DNA from: Paenibacillus artemisiicola
GTDB taxonomy: Bacteria; Bacillota; Bacilli; Paenibacillales; Paenibacillaceae
Direction of reading: 5' to 3'
DNA length: 64,000 bases
Assembly: GCF_017652985.1 (NCBI RefSeq)
Contig: NZ_JAGGDJ010000001.1
Location: 372,001 to 436,000 of the forward strand
In this document: positions 32,702 to 41,940 of the stretch, one piece after another
How the letters are laid out: each line of letters begins with the position of its first letter
Position numbering within the stretch: position 1 is the first letter of the stretch
The notes under the pieces: generated by a model
The model's input: only the letters and a program-made list of their open reading frames with translations
Told to the model about the DNA's origin: nothing
The model's database searches: none
Program-made: the position numbers and the translations under genes

Positions 32702-33583
32702 ATGAAAACGGAAACGGGCTTCGTCGACCGGGCGTTCGACGTCGCGATTTATGCCGTCCTGCTGCTGCTCGTCGTCGCCACGCTGTACCCGCTGCTGTAT
32801 GTGCTGTTCGCTTCGTTCAGCGACGCCGGCCGGCTGATCGTGTACAAAGGCATTCTGTGGAAGCCGCTCGGATTCAGCCTCGAAGCCTACAAGAGCGTGC
32901 TGGCGAACCCGGGCATCGCGATCGGCTACCGCAACACGCTGTTCATCGTCGTCGCCGGCGTCCTCGTCAATCTGTTCATGACGGCGCTGGGCGCCTACGT
33001 GCTGTCCCGCAAGAACGTCCTGTGGAACAACGTCTTCATGTTCATCATCGTATTCACGATGTTCTTCGGCGGGGGACTGATTCCGCTCTATCTGATCGTG
33101 AAGGGCGTCGGGCTGCTGGACTCGCTCTGGTCGACGATCGTGCCGTTCGCGGTCAGCACGTTCAACCTGATCATCATGCGGACGGCGTTCATGGGCATTC
33201 CGGACAGCCTCGAGGAGTCGGCGAAGATCGACGGCGCCAATCACTTCACGATCCTCTTCCGGATCATCATCCCGCTGTCGATGCCGGTCATCGCCGTCAT
33301 GATTCTGTACTACGCGGTCGACAAGTGGAACGGGTGGTTCTACGCGTCGGTGTTCATCAAGAGCCGCGAGCTGTTCCCGCTGCAGCTCGTCCTGCGGGAG
33401 ATCCTGATCGCCAACGCCACCGACAGCATGTCCGCGGGCGCTTCGGCCGGCGACCGGTTCCAGATCGGCGAGACGATCAAGTACGCGACGATCATGGTCG
33501 CGACCGTTCCGATCCTGTGCGTCTACCCGTTCGTGCAGCGGTTCTTCGTGAAGGGCGTCATGGTCGGTTCGCTGAAGGGCTGA
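32702..33583 (+). CDS. Oligosaccharide ABC permease (LplC type)
   Basis: A 293-residue permease completing the importer: DVAIYAVLLLLVVATLYPLL as first helix, EAA loop EESAKIDGANHFTILFRIII and the terminal FVKGVMVGSLKG motif. GAGGTG at 32690-32695 is 6 bases before the ATG at 32702; a GTG at 32693 lies within the site. No ATPase is encoded nearby, so a shared MsmX-type ATPase is likely. Confidence 0.92.
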   Translation: MKTETGFVDRAFDVAIYAVLLLLVVATLYPLLYVLFASFSDAGRLIVYKGILWKPLGFSLEAYKSVLANPGIAIGYRNTLFIVVAGVLVNLFMTALGAYVLSRKNVLWNNVFMFIIVFTMFFGGGLIPLYLIVKGVGLLDSLWSTIVPFAVSTFNLIIMRTAFMGIPDSLEESAKIDGANHFTILFRIIIPLSMPVIAVMILYYAVDKWNGWFYASVFIKSRELFPLQLVLREILIANATDSMSAGASAGDRFQIGETIKYATIMVATVPILCVYPFVQRFFVKGVMVGSLKG

Positions 33584-33706
33584 CGATTCGCTGAAGGGTT
33601 GATTCAAGAAGTAAAATCATAGGCTGAATGGTAGGTTGTTCATTGAGCCGATCCGCGCGGGGCAAGCCTGTGCCCGCGCGGCCAACGAAAAGGAGGCAGG
33701 AGAGAC

Positions 33707-34837
33707 ATGATCGAAACGGCAGCATGGAACGAAACCGCAAGCGCCGCCGTCTGGGCGCGCGTTCTCGCCAAGGTCGACGCCATGCGGGCGGCCATGGGCG
33801 GCCGCTCGCCGCACGTTGCCGGCGACAACGGCAAATACGACGATTTGCGGCTCGATTGGTGGACGTCCGGCTTCTGGCCGGGCATGCTATGGCTCGCCCA
33901 CGACATGAGCGGCGAAGTCCGGTTCCGGGAAGCCGCCTGGAGCTGGGACGAACGGCTGGAGCGGCTGATGCTGGAGGAGAACCGCTTCGACCACGACGTA
34001 GGCTTCCAGTTCCTGCCCACGGCCGTGTTCAAATACGCGCTGACCGGCGACGAGGACGCGCGGCGGCGGGGGCTGTTCGCCGCGAACTTCCTGGCGGGCC
34101 GCTTCAATCCGCGGGGCGGATTCATCCGCGCCTGGAACGGGGACCGGACCGGCTGGGCGATCGCGGACACGGCGATGAACCTGTCGCTGCTGTTCTGGGC
34201 CGCGAAGGAGAGCGGGGATCCGCGCTTCGCGCATGTCGCGAAGCTGCACGTGGACACGGTGCTGCGGGAATTCATCCGGCCGGACGGCTCGGCCCACCAT
34301 ATCGTCCGGTTCGATCCGGAGACGGGCGAGCGGGCGGACGCCCTCGGCGGCCAAGGCGCGGCGCCGGATTCCGCTTGGAGCCGGGGCAACGCCTGGGTGC
34401 TGTACGGCATGGCCAATACGTTCCGGCATACCGGGAACCCGGCGTATCTGCAAGCATCGCAGCGGGTGGCGCATTATTTCGTCGCCCACCTGCCGGAGGA
34501 CGCCGTCCCGCACTGGGATTTCCGCGCGGACGGGGAGCTCGGCGGCGAGCCGCGCGACACCTCGGCCGGCGCGATCGCGGCGTCGGGGCTGCTCGAGCTT
34601 GCGGACGCGCTGCCGGAGCGGGAAGGCCGGGCTTACCGCGCGGCGGCCGGGCGCATCCTCGCCTCCCTCGACGCGGGTTACGCGACGTGGGACCGGCCGG
34701 ACCATGAAGCGATTCTGACGCAGGGCACGGGCCACAAGCCGGCCGGACAGAACGTGAACGTCTCGCTGATTTACGGCGATTACTTCTTCATGGAGGCGGT
34801 CGCGAAGCTGAACGGCTGGACGCGGCGGATTTTCTAG
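33707..34837 (+). CDS. Glycoside hydrolase family 88, unsaturated glucuronyl hydrolase
   Basis: A 376-residue alpha/alpha-barrel enzyme that removes the 4,5-unsaturated uronic acid from the non-reducing end of oligosaccharides made by polysaccharide lyases. Visible motifs: DWWTSGFWPGMLW (50-62), FDHDVGF with a likely catalytic acidic residue at Asp97, and WAIADTAMNL with Asp154. HKPAGQNVNVSLIYGDYFF near the C-terminus is also typical. There is no signal peptide, so it is cytosolic and acts after import by the upstream ABC system. AAAAGGAGG lies before the ATG. Lyase substrates such as glycosaminoglycans, xanthan/gellan or rhamnogalacturonan cannot be distinguished. Confidence 0.92.
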   Translation: MIETAAWNETASAAVWARVLAKVDAMRAAMGGRSPHVAGDNGKYDDLRLDWWTSGFWPGMLWLAHDMSGEVRFREAAWSWDERLERLMLEENRFDHDVGFQFLPTAVFKYALTGDEDARRRGLFAANFLAGRFNPRGGFIRAWNGDRTGWAIADTAMNLSLLFWAAKESGDPRFAHVAKLHVDTVLREFIRPDGSAHHIVRFDPETGERADALGGQGAAPDSAWSRGNAWVLYGMANTFRHTGNPAYLQASQRVAHYFVAHLPEDAVPHWDFRADGELGGEPRDTSAGAIAASGLLELADALPEREGRAYRAAAGRILASLDAGYATWDRPDHEAILTQGTGHKPAGQNVNVSLIYGDYFFMEAVAKLNGWTRRIF

Positions 34838-34876
34838 AACAGGCGGCGCCGGCTTCGATATCTCCGCGAACCGCGG

Positions 34877-34910
34877 CCCGAAAGGACGACAGGCGTCCTT
34901 TCGGGCTTTT
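34877..34910 (+). terminator. Terminator of the GH88 operon
   Basis: CCCGAAAGGACG pairs perfectly with CGTCCTTTCGGG across ACAGG, followed by CTTTT. Confidence 0.85.
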
Positions 34911-35003
34911 CGCGTGCCCGGGCGGCGAAGCCCGGCGCATCGTTGTCGTTTTTGTAAATCGTTTTTTCGTTTTTCTCCATTCCGTTCCAGCGGCGCGAGT
35001 GGG

Positions 35004-35009
35004 TATAAT
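35004..35009 (+). promoter_or_regulatory. Promoter -10 box of the AraC-type regulator gene
   Basis: A perfect TATAAT with a weak -35 (TTCCGT, 18 bases upstream). It lies inside the longest open frame and so excludes the upstream start codon, supporting TTG at 35067. Just upstream is a TCGTTTTT-rich stretch (about 34946-34977). Confidence 0.6.
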
Positions 35010-35066
35010 GGAGGTCTGAACGCGTCCTTCCAGACGACGAATCCGATACTTGCGGGGGATGGGAGC

Positions 35067-37406
35067 TTGCCGACGATTCGCGGATTATGGCACAAACGCA
35101 AAAGCATCGTGTTCACCTGGCTGATCTCCTACAGCGCGGTCCTGTTCGTCCCGATCGCGCTCAGCCTGGTCATTTATTCGCAGGCCAGCCACGCGCTGAA
35201 GGGCGAGATTCACCGCGCCAACGACGCCCTGCTGAAGCAGATGCGCTATACGATCGACAACCAGGTCGATCTGATGAAACGGCTGGATATGGAGATTACG
35301 TGGAACGACAAGCTGCAAAGCTTGATGTACTCCAGCAAGCCGGCGAAGGAGGCGCCGTTTACCGCCTACCAGCTGGCGAAGGAATTCCGTCTCTACAAGA
35401 CGTCCTACGCCTCGATCGACGAATTTTACGTCGTCTGGGACCAGGGCGGGGCCATCCTGCGGCCGGGCAACATCCGGGACCTGCGGACCGCCTTCCGCAC
35501 GCTTCACGATACGGGGGACCTGTCCTACGACGATTGGTCGGAAACGGTGCGCGGCCCGGCGGCGAACCGCTTCGCGGTGCTGCCGCATCTGGGCGCGGGA
35601 ACGTCGGACGACGCGATCGCGTACATCACGCGGCTGCCGGACGATCTGAGCGGCAACCCGACGGGGTCGATCGTCGTGATGGCGGACGCCTCGAGGTTCC
35701 GGAAGGCGATCGAAGGCATCTCGGATTTCGGCGAAGGGCTGCTGCTTATTCTCGACAAGGACAACGAGATTCTGCTGTCGAGCCGCCCGGACGCGCCGGA
35801 GCTGCAGCCGTTCCTCGATGACGGACATGTCCGCCTGACGCAAACGCGGCTCGGCGGCTCGGAGCTGTTTTACATGCCGTCCGCCGTGTCGGACTTGAAA
35901 TACGCGCTTATCTTCCCCAGCGCCGTCTACTGGAAGAAGGCCGAGTACGTCCGCAGCTTCGCGTCCATCAGCATTCTGCTCAGCCTGATCGGGGCCGGCA
36001 TCCTGACCTGGTTCTTCACGCGCCGGAATTACACGCCGATCCATGAACTTATGCAATCGCTTACAGACCGCAACGCGCCGGCCGAACGGGGAGACGGCAA
36101 CGAGCTCCGGTACATTCAGCGCGCCGTTCTGAACGCGAGAAGCGAGAAGGAGCGGATCGCGACGCAGCTGCAGAAGCACCAGCAGACGCTGCGCTCCAAC
36201 ATGATTTACCGGCTGCTGAAGGGCAAGCTCGACGCGCGCGTCCCGTACGAGGAAGCGTTCCGCTCCTTTCATATGGCGCTGCCGTCGAACGAATTCGCCG
36301 TCCTGCTGTTCGTGCTGGAGAACGAAGAGAGCCTGTACGCCAAGCTGCCGGGCATCGATCTGAACGAGCGGGCGCGGCTCGCGCCGTTCATCATCGGCAA
36401 CGTCGTCGAAGAGCTGGCGCTGCAGCGACAGCACGCCGGCTACGTCGCCGAAGCGGACGACATGCTGGCCTGCCTCGTCTGCCTGAAGCCGGATGCGCCG
36501 GACGTCCGCGGCGAGCTGACGGCGATCGCTTCCGAGGCGCAAGCCTTCCTGCGCCGGTACGATATGGAGCTCACGATCTCCGTGAGCGGGTGCCATTCGG
36601 CCTGGGCGGGGATCGCGGCGGCGTACCAGGAGGCGGTCGACGCGATGGAGTACAAGATGGTGCTCGGGAAGCAGGGCATCCTCGCGTACGAAGATATCCG
36701 CGCGAACCCGGCGGATTCGGCCGGTTCGGGATATTACTACCCGCTGCAGGCGGAGCAGCAGCTCATTAATTTCATCAAGGCCGGCGACTTCGGGGAGGCA
36801 TCGTCGTACATGCGCGAGATCACGGAACGCAATTTCGGCGGACGCGTCATGCCGCTCGCGCTGGCGCGCTGCCTGCTCTTCGACCTGGTCGGCACGATGG
36901 TCAAGGCGATCGGCGAGCTCGGCGAAGGCAGCGCGTGGGAGCGCGATGCGGGCTGGCTGGACGCCGTCGTCGCCAGCGGCACGCTGCAGGAGATGCAGGA
37001 GGCGCTGCAGACCTTGCTTCGGGACGTCTGCGCGTTCGCCGCGGAGAAGCGGGCGAGCAACGCCGCGCTGGAGCGGGAAGGCTCGCTGCGCGAGCTGACG
37101 GCCGAGGTGGTCCGGTACATCGAAGCCCATTACGCGGACGCGAATCTGAACGTCAACGCGATCGGCGAACGCTTCGACCTGAAGGGCAGCTACCTGTCGC
37201 GGCTGTTCAAGAACCAGACGGGCGAGGGCTTGCTCGACTGCATTCACAAGACGCGGATCGCGCGGGCCAAGGCGATGTTCCGCGCGAAGCAGGAATCGAT
37301 CAACGACATCTCGCGGCTCGTCGGCTACAACGACGCCGCCACGTTCATTCGCGTGTTCAAGAAATACGAGGGCATCACGCCGGGCAAATACAAGGAAATC
37401 GTATAA
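35067..37406 (+). CDS. Membrane-anchored AraC-family regulator with extracellular sensor
   Basis: A 779-residue one-component receptor. Helix 1 (about residues 10-35, IVFTWLISYSAVLFVPIALS), an extracellular Cache-like sensor of about 250 residues, helix 2 (SISILLSLIGAGILTWFFTR), a cytosolic middle part of about 350 residues, and a C-terminal AraC double helix-turn-helix (NVNAIGERFDLKGSYLSRLF and INDISRLVGYNDAATFIRVF). The TTG start follows GGGGGA by 7 bases and lies downstream of the TATAAT box. Such proteins in Paenibacillus sense extracellular sugars or binding proteins and switch on neighbouring importers. It lies between two paralogous binding-protein genes, which it probably controls. 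Confidence 0.9.
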   Translation: MPTIRGLWHKRKSIVFTWLISYSAVLFVPIALSLVIYSQASHALKGEIHRANDALLKQMRYTIDNQVDLMKRLDMEITWNDKLQSLMYSSKPAKEAPFTAYQLAKEFRLYKTSYASIDEFYVVWDQGGAILRPGNIRDLRTAFRTLHDTGDLSYDDWSETVRGPAANRFAVLPHLGAGTSDDAIAYITRLPDDLSGNPTGSIVVMADASRFRKAIEGISDFGEGLLLILDKDNEILLSSRPDAPELQPFLDDGHVRLTQTRLGGSELFYMPSAVSDLKYALIFPSAVYWKKAEYVRSFASISILLSLIGAGILTWFFTRRNYTPIHELMQSLTDRNAPAERGDGNELRYIQRAVLNARSEKERIATQLQKHQQTLRSNMIYRLLKGKLDARVPYEEAFRSFHMALPSNEFAVLLFVLENEESLYAKLPGIDLNERARLAPFIIGNVVEELALQRQHAGYVAEADDMLACLVCLKPDAPDVRGELTAIASEAQAFLRRYDMELTISVSGCHSAWAGIAAAYQEAVDAMEYKMVLGKQGILAYEDIRANPADSAGSGYYYPLQAEQQLINFIKAGDFGEASSYMREITERNFGGRVMPLALARCLLFDLVGTMVKAIGELGEGSAWERDAGWLDAVVASGTLQEMQEALQTLLRDVCAFAAEKRASNAALEREGSLRELTAEVVRYIEAHYADANLNVNAIGERFDLKGSYLSRLFKNQTGEGLLDCIHKTRIARAKAMFRAKQESINDISRLVGYNDAATFIRVFKKYEGITPGKYKEIV

Positions 37407-37418
37407 GGGGGCCTTGTC

Positions 37419-39104
37419 ATGCGAAGAAGAAGCGCGCGGCTCATGGCGGCGGCCGCGGCGACGGTCGCGCTGCTGGCGCTGGTCGGCTGCAGGGAGAGCG
37501 CCGGCGTCCGGCCGGCGGGCGGCAGCGACGCCGAGCCGAAGCAGGCGGACGGCGCGGCGGACGAAGCCGACGACCGCGACCATGGCGGAGGCGTCGGAGG
37601 CGGACAAGCTTCGATGACGTACTGGGCGGAGCTGAACGGCAACGCGGCGAGCGCCAAGCAGCGGTTCCGCGACGTGCCGTTCTTCCAGGAATGGCAGCGC
37701 GAGACGGGCGCGAAGCTGACCTTCATCCAGCCCCCGTCGAACCAGGCGAAGGAAGCGATCAACGTGCTGCTGGCGTCGGGCGAGCTGCCGGACATGATCG
37801 AATACGAATGGGCGAATTTCCCGGGCGGGCCGGAGAAGGCGATCAAGGACGGATATATTTTGCGGCTGAACGACGCGATCGACCGCTACGCCCCCAACCT
37901 GAAAGCTTACCTGCGCGGGCATCCCGACATCGACAAGCAGATTCGGACGGCGGACGGCAGCTACTACATGTTCCCGTTCGTGCAGAACGACGACCGGCTG
38001 CGCACGTACCAAGGCCCGATCCTGCGGAAGGATTGGCTGGACGAGCTCGGGCTCGGCGTGCCGGAGACGATCGACGATTGGCATGCCGTGCTGACGGCCT
38101 TCAAGGAACGCAAAGGCGTCGAAGCGCCGCTCACGTTCCTCGGCGTGCCCAATCCGCTGTTCGGGATCGAAGGCGGCGGCTTCATCGGCGCATACGGCAT
38201 AAAGAAGGGCTTTTATTTGGCGGACGGGCAAGTGAAATACGGTCCGGGGGAGCCCGGCTACAAGTCGTTCCTGACGCTGTTTCGGGACTGGTACGCCGAA
38301 GGACTCATCGACCCGAACTTCGCCGCGGTCGATTCCGAGACGCAGGACGTCAGCATGCTGACGGGGCGGAGCGGCGCGAGCATCTGGAACGCGGGAGCGG
38401 GCATCGGGACCTGGCTGCCCGTGCTGCGGAAGGACGATCCGTCTGCGGAGCTGACCGCGGCCCCGTATCCCGTGCTGCGCCGGGGCGATCGGCCGCAATT
38501 CGGGCAGCGCGCCCCGGCGGTGGGGTCGAGCGGCGGGGTGGCGATTTCGAGCGCGAGCCCGAACGTCGAGCAGGCGGCCCGGCTGCTCGACTACGGGTAC
38601 GGCCCGAAAGGCCATATGCTGTTCAACTTCGGCATCGAAGGCGTGAGCTACGAGATGAAGGACGGCTATCCGCGGTACACGGACCTCATCCTGAACAACC
38701 CGGACAAGCTGGCGCCGTCCCAAGCGCTCGCGATGTACACGCGGGCCAGCTACTTCGGGCCGTTCGTGCAGGACGTCCGGTACATGGAGCAGTATTACGC
38801 GATGCCGGAGCAGAAGTACGCAATCCGGCTCTGGGGCGATACGGACGCGGCGGACCATACGCTTCCGGCAACGCCGAAAACGGAGAAGGAGAACGCCGAA
38901 CTCTCGGCCATCATGGGGGACGTTGCGGCGCTGACGGACGAGATGTCGCTCAAATTCATCCTCGGCATCGAGCCGATGGACGGCTTCGGCGCCTACGTCG
39001 CGCAGCTGAAGTCGCTCGGCATCGACCGGGCGATCGAGATTCAGCAGACGGCGTACGACCGCTACCGGCAGCCGGTCCGCGGCGAGCGTCCCGAATCCGG
39101 CTGA
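37419..39104 (+). CDS. Sugar/oligosaccharide-binding lipoprotein (LplA-like), copy 2
   Basis: A 561-residue paralogue of the protein at 30027, with lipobox ALVGC near residue 23 and a charged linker rich in Asp, Glu and Ala. Matching segments: GPILRKDWLDELGLGVPETI, LASGELPDMIEYEW and FNFGIEGVSYEMKDGYP. AAGGGGG is about 7 bases before the ATG; it starts 12 bases after the regulator, so the two are co-transcribed. No permease accompanies it. It may feed the importer at 31768-33583 with a different sugar or serve as extracellular co-sensor of the regulator (inference). Confidence 0.88.
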   Translation: MRRRSARLMAAAAATVALLALVGCRESAGVRPAGGSDAEPKQADGAADEADDRDHGGGVGGGQASMTYWAELNGNAASAKQRFRDVPFFQEWQRETGAKLTFIQPPSNQAKEAINVLLASGELPDMIEYEWANFPGGPEKAIKDGYILRLNDAIDRYAPNLKAYLRGHPDIDKQIRTADGSYYMFPFVQNDDRLRTYQGPILRKDWLDELGLGVPETIDDWHAVLTAFKERKGVEAPLTFLGVPNPLFGIEGGGFIGAYGIKKGFYLADGQVKYGPGEPGYKSFLTLFRDWYAEGLIDPNFAAVDSETQDVSMLTGRSGASIWNAGAGIGTWLPVLRKDDPSAELTAAPYPVLRRGDRPQFGQRAPAVGSSGGVAISSASPNVEQAARLLDYGYGPKGHMLFNFGIEGVSYEMKDGYPRYTDLILNNPDKLAPSQALAMYTRASYFGPFVQDVRYMEQYYAMPEQKYAIRLWGDTDAADHTLPATPKTEKENAELSAIMGDVAALTDEMSLKFILGIEPMDGFGAYVAQLKSLGIDRAIEIQQTAYDRYRQPVRGERPESG

Positions 39105-39207
39105 AACCGGGGATTGTTCGCCGCGCCGGATACGGGGTAAGATAGGGGCAACCCATATTCCGGTGCCGGCGCGGTCTTGCCGCCCGTCTCCTACGAAAGG
39201 TGTCGGC

Positions 39208-40329
39208 ATGCTGACGGTTTATTTGTTTCCGATCTCATACGCGTTTCTGAGCTTTCCGGTCGCGGCGCTGCTGTTCACGCTGCCGTTCCTGCTCGTGCAG
39301 TACCGCCGGCACGGGTACGTGCATATGTACCGGGCGCTGCTGCTCTACTTGTTCCTGCTCTATATGCTGAACGCGGTGTTTCTGATCCTGCTGCCGCTTC
39401 CGCCGAGCGTCCACAACGCGCCGCCGGCGGCCAGCTCGTACGCCCAATGGATCCCGTTCCATTTCGTGCTCGACGTCCTGAAGGAAACGGGCGTCGATTG
39501 GGAGCGGCCGCCGACGTACCTGCGCCTGCTGAAGGAAAGAGCGGTGCTGCAGGTCGTCTTCAACGTGCTGCTGACCGTGCCGTTCGGCATGTTCCTGCGG
39601 TATTATTTCCGGACCGGCTGGCTGCCGTGCCTGCTTCTTACCCTCGGACTCTCGCTCTTCTTCGAAACGACGCAGGTGACGGGTATCTACGGCATCTACG
39701 ATTACCCGTACCGGCTGTTCGACGTCGACGACGCGATGACGAATACGGCCGGCGGGCTCTTGGGCTTCGTAGCGGCCGAATGGCTGTCCAAACGGCTCCC
39801 GCGCATCGACAAGCTCGACGAACGCGTCGACCTGGCGACGAAGCGGGTATCGTATACCCGGCGGGGGCTGGCGTTCCTCATCGATTGGATCGTGCTGAAT
39901 CCCCTCGTGGCGGCGCTTGCGGTGTTGCGCGTCCCGCTCCCGTACGCGATCGCCGTTGCCGCGTATTTCGTCGTCCTGCCTTACTTCGCCAACGGTCAGA
40001 CGCTCGGCAAGTGGTTCGTCCGCATTCGCCTGCGCGGAAAAGGCAGCCGGGTGCGTCTGCGCGAGCTGCTGGTCCGGTACGGGCTGCTCTATGGCGTCAT
40101 CGGAGGCGTCAACGCGCTGATGGTCGGTCTCGCTGCGCGCGGGGCGGGCAGCTCGATCGCCATCCTTCCGCTGCTGCTGGCCGTCTTCGCGGTCAACGCC
40201 GCGTTCGCCATTCACCTCGTGATGTGCCTGTTCAACCGGAAACGCGTGCTGTTCTACGAACGGCGCAGCGGCACGGGCCACGTCATCACGCCCAAAGCCC
40301 GCAAAGCCGGCCGGCCGGGCGTTGATTGA
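39208..40329 (+). CDS. VanZ-RDD fusion membrane protein
   Basis: A 373-residue protein joining two membrane domains. The N-terminal part (about 1-195) is VanZ-like: MYRALLLYLFLLYMLNAVFL, WIPFHFVLDVL, FNVLLTVPFGMFLR and DVDDAMTNTAGGLLGF. The C-terminal part (about 215-355) is an RDD domain starting RRGLAFLIDWIVLNPLV with the family Arg and Asp. VanZ proteins are linked to glycopeptide (teicoplanin) tolerance and RDD domains to ion transport. GAAAGGTG is 5 bases before the ATG at 39208; an earlier in-frame ATG at 39163 lacks a ribosome site. It stands alone behind the binding-protein gene. Confidence 0.85.
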   Translation: MLTVYLFPISYAFLSFPVAALLFTLPFLLVQYRRHGYVHMYRALLLYLFLLYMLNAVFLILLPLPPSVHNAPPAASSYAQWIPFHFVLDVLKETGVDWERPPTYLRLLKERAVLQVVFNVLLTVPFGMFLRYYFRTGWLPCLLLTLGLSLFFETTQVTGIYGIYDYPYRLFDVDDAMTNTAGGLLGFVAAEWLSKRLPRIDKLDERVDLATKRVSYTRRGLAFLIDWIVLNPLVAALAVLRVPLPYAIAVAAYFVVLPYFANGQTLGKWFVRIRLRGKGSRVRLRELLVRYGLLYGVIGGVNALMVGLAARGAGSSIAILPLLLAVFAVNAAFAIHLVMCLFNRKRVLFYERRSGTGHVITPKARKAGRPGVD

Positions 40330-40427
40330 CCGCTTGCGTCTCTCCGCCGAAATGGCCGTACAGGGCATACGTACTCCATACCTAACAATCCAAACGATCT
40401 TAAGCGGTAATCCAAACTTTAATAGAA

Positions 40428-40463
40428 TCGGTAATAGAAAAGTTATCGGGAATAGAACAGTTA
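40428..40463 (+). repeat. 18-base tandem repeat in the esterase leader
   Basis: TCGGTAATAGAAAAGTTA (40428-40445) and TCGGGAATAGAACAGTTA (40446-40463) lie head to tail with two differences; a weaker third copy follows. This is a distinctly AT-rich island just upstream of the esterase gene and may hold its promoter or regulator sites. Confidence 0.7.
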
Positions 40464-40506
40464 ATCGAAACGTGAATCAATACGTTATCGAAAGGCGGAA
40501 TCAGGC

Positions 40507-41634
40507 ATGCATCCACATGCGCGAATACCCGAACCTTTGCGGTTGGCCGAGCATGCGGCGGACGAAGCGCTGCGGCGGCGTGCGGCCGAGTCGTGGCGAA
40601 GGGAAGAACGTCCGCGGCTGCTGGAGCTGTTCCGGCAGCATATTTACGGCAGGGCCCCGGTCGGCCGTCCCGGCAGCCCGCGGTTCGACGTGACGGAAGA
40701 GAGCGGCGGGTGGATGAACGGAACCGCGACTCGCAAACGGATCGAGCTGTCGTTCGACGGTCCGGGAGGCACGGCCGTGATTCGTCTGCTCCTCTTCGTG
40801 CCGTCAACCGGCGAGCCCCAGAAGGCGCCGGCCTTTCTGTTCCTCTGCAACCGGGAACGCGCGCATATGGATCCCGACCGCCGCGAACGCAGCGGCTTCT
40901 GGCCGGCGGAGGATCTGGTCGCGCGGGGCTACGCGGCCGCCGTCTTCCACGTGGAGGACGCGGATCCCGATTACGACGACGGATTCCGCAACGGCGCGCA
41001 CGGCGCGTTCGATCCGCCGGGCCCCCGGGCCGACGACGCGTGGGGCGCGATCGCGGCATGGGCATGGGGCGCGAGCCGCGCGATGGATTATTTGGAGACC
41101 GATCCCGGCATCGATGCAAGCCGGGTCGCCCTCGCCGGCCATTCGCGCGGCGGCAAAGCGGCGCTGTGGGGCGGCGCCCAGGACGAGCGATTCGCGCTCG
41201 TGGCAAGCAACAACTCGGGTTCGACCGGCGCCGCGATCGCCCGGGGGAAGGCGGGGGAGACGATCGCGGACATCAACCGGCAATTTCCCCACTGGTTCTG
41301 CGAGCGGTATAAGCGCTATAACGGGAAGGAAGACGATCTGCCCGTCGATCAGCACCAGCTGCTGGCCTTGATCGCGCCGCGGCCGCTCTACGTGGCCAGC
41401 GCGACGGAGGATGCGTGGGCGGATCCCGAAGCGGAATTCATGGCCTGCGTGCTTGCGAGTCCGGCATACCGCCTGCTTGGCCGGCAAGGCGTGTCCGCCG
41501 AACTTCGGCCGGCACCGGACACCCCGCTTACGGGCGGCGGCATCGGCTATCATCTCCGCACGGGCGGGCATGACTTGACTCGCTATGACTGGCAGCGCTT
41601 CATGGATTATGCGGATCTTCACATGCGAGGCTAA
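40507..41634 (+). CDS. Glucuronoyl esterase-like hydrolase (CE15-type alpha/beta hydrolase)
   Basis: A 375-residue alpha/beta hydrolase. The nucleophile elbow reads GHSRGGKAAL (CE15 enzymes have G-C-S-R-x-G-K), followed by NNSGSTGAAIARGK, HWFCERYKRYN, LPVDQHQLLALIAPRPLYV and a C-terminal catalytic His in TGGHDLTRYDW. CE15 enzymes cleave ester bonds between glucuronic acid and lignin or other alcohols. No clear signal peptide is seen, so a cytosolic role on imported uronate esters is possible. AAAGGCGG lies before the ATG. Its place beside the GH88 locus supports uronic-acid metabolism. Confidence 0.8.
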   Translation: MHPHARIPEPLRLAEHAADEALRRRAAESWRREERPRLLELFRQHIYGRAPVGRPGSPRFDVTEESGGWMNGTATRKRIELSFDGPGGTAVIRLLLFVPSTGEPQKAPAFLFLCNRERAHMDPDRRERSGFWPAEDLVARGYAAAVFHVEDADPDYDDGFRNGAHGAFDPPGPRADDAWGAIAAWAWGASRAMDYLETDPGIDASRVALAGHSRGGKAALWGGAQDERFALVASNNSGSTGAAIARGKAGETIADINRQFPHWFCERYKRYNGKEDDLPVDQHQLLALIAPRPLYVASATEDAWADPEAEFMACVLASPAYRLLGRQGVSAELRPAPDTPLTGGGIGYHLRTGGHDLTRYDWQRFMDYADLHMRG

Positions 41635-41697
41635 TCATCGGGTCGACGAGGCAGCGTCCGGTCGACGAATGCTCGCCGCGAACCGGCGGCCTCCGCA

Positions 41698-41725
41698 GCC
41701 CGCCGTTTTCGCGGCGGGCCGTTCG
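41698..41725 (+). terminator. Probable terminator of the esterase gene
   Basis: GCCCGCCG pairs with CGGCGGGC across TTTTCG. The T run behind it is interrupted (CGTTCGTTTT). The remaining sequence to 41910 shows no gene. Confidence 0.55.
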
Positions 41726-41910
41726 TTTTGGCCGGAGGCCGGCCGAACGTTCAGAAAAATGTTGGAATTGCCGCGCGGCCGGGCCGGCGACCGGCGAAAG
41801 CGCCGACAATGAGCGGAAATCCCGCCGCGCGAACGATCCGGAAGGAAGCCGAAACCGTACTGCGAGGCGCGAATCGGCGGGATTTCCGCCTCGCAACATC
41901 GCTGCGCTTC

Positions 41911-41940
41911 TTGTCGTATCGCTTGCAACTATCATATAAT
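41911..41940 (+). promoter_or_regulatory. Promoter of the malate:quinone oxidoreductase gene
   Basis: TTGTCG (41911-41916), 18 bases, perfect TATAAT (41935-41940), in an AT-rich stretch. The transcript has a leader of about 130 bases. Confidence 0.7.

Noticed and set aside
35085..39209. A 1374-codon open frame on the minus strand opposite the AraC regulator and second binding protein.
   Set aside because: Caused by GC-rich third positions on the coding strand. The translation is Arg/His/Leu/Val-biased and lacks domains; the plus strand has clear families there.
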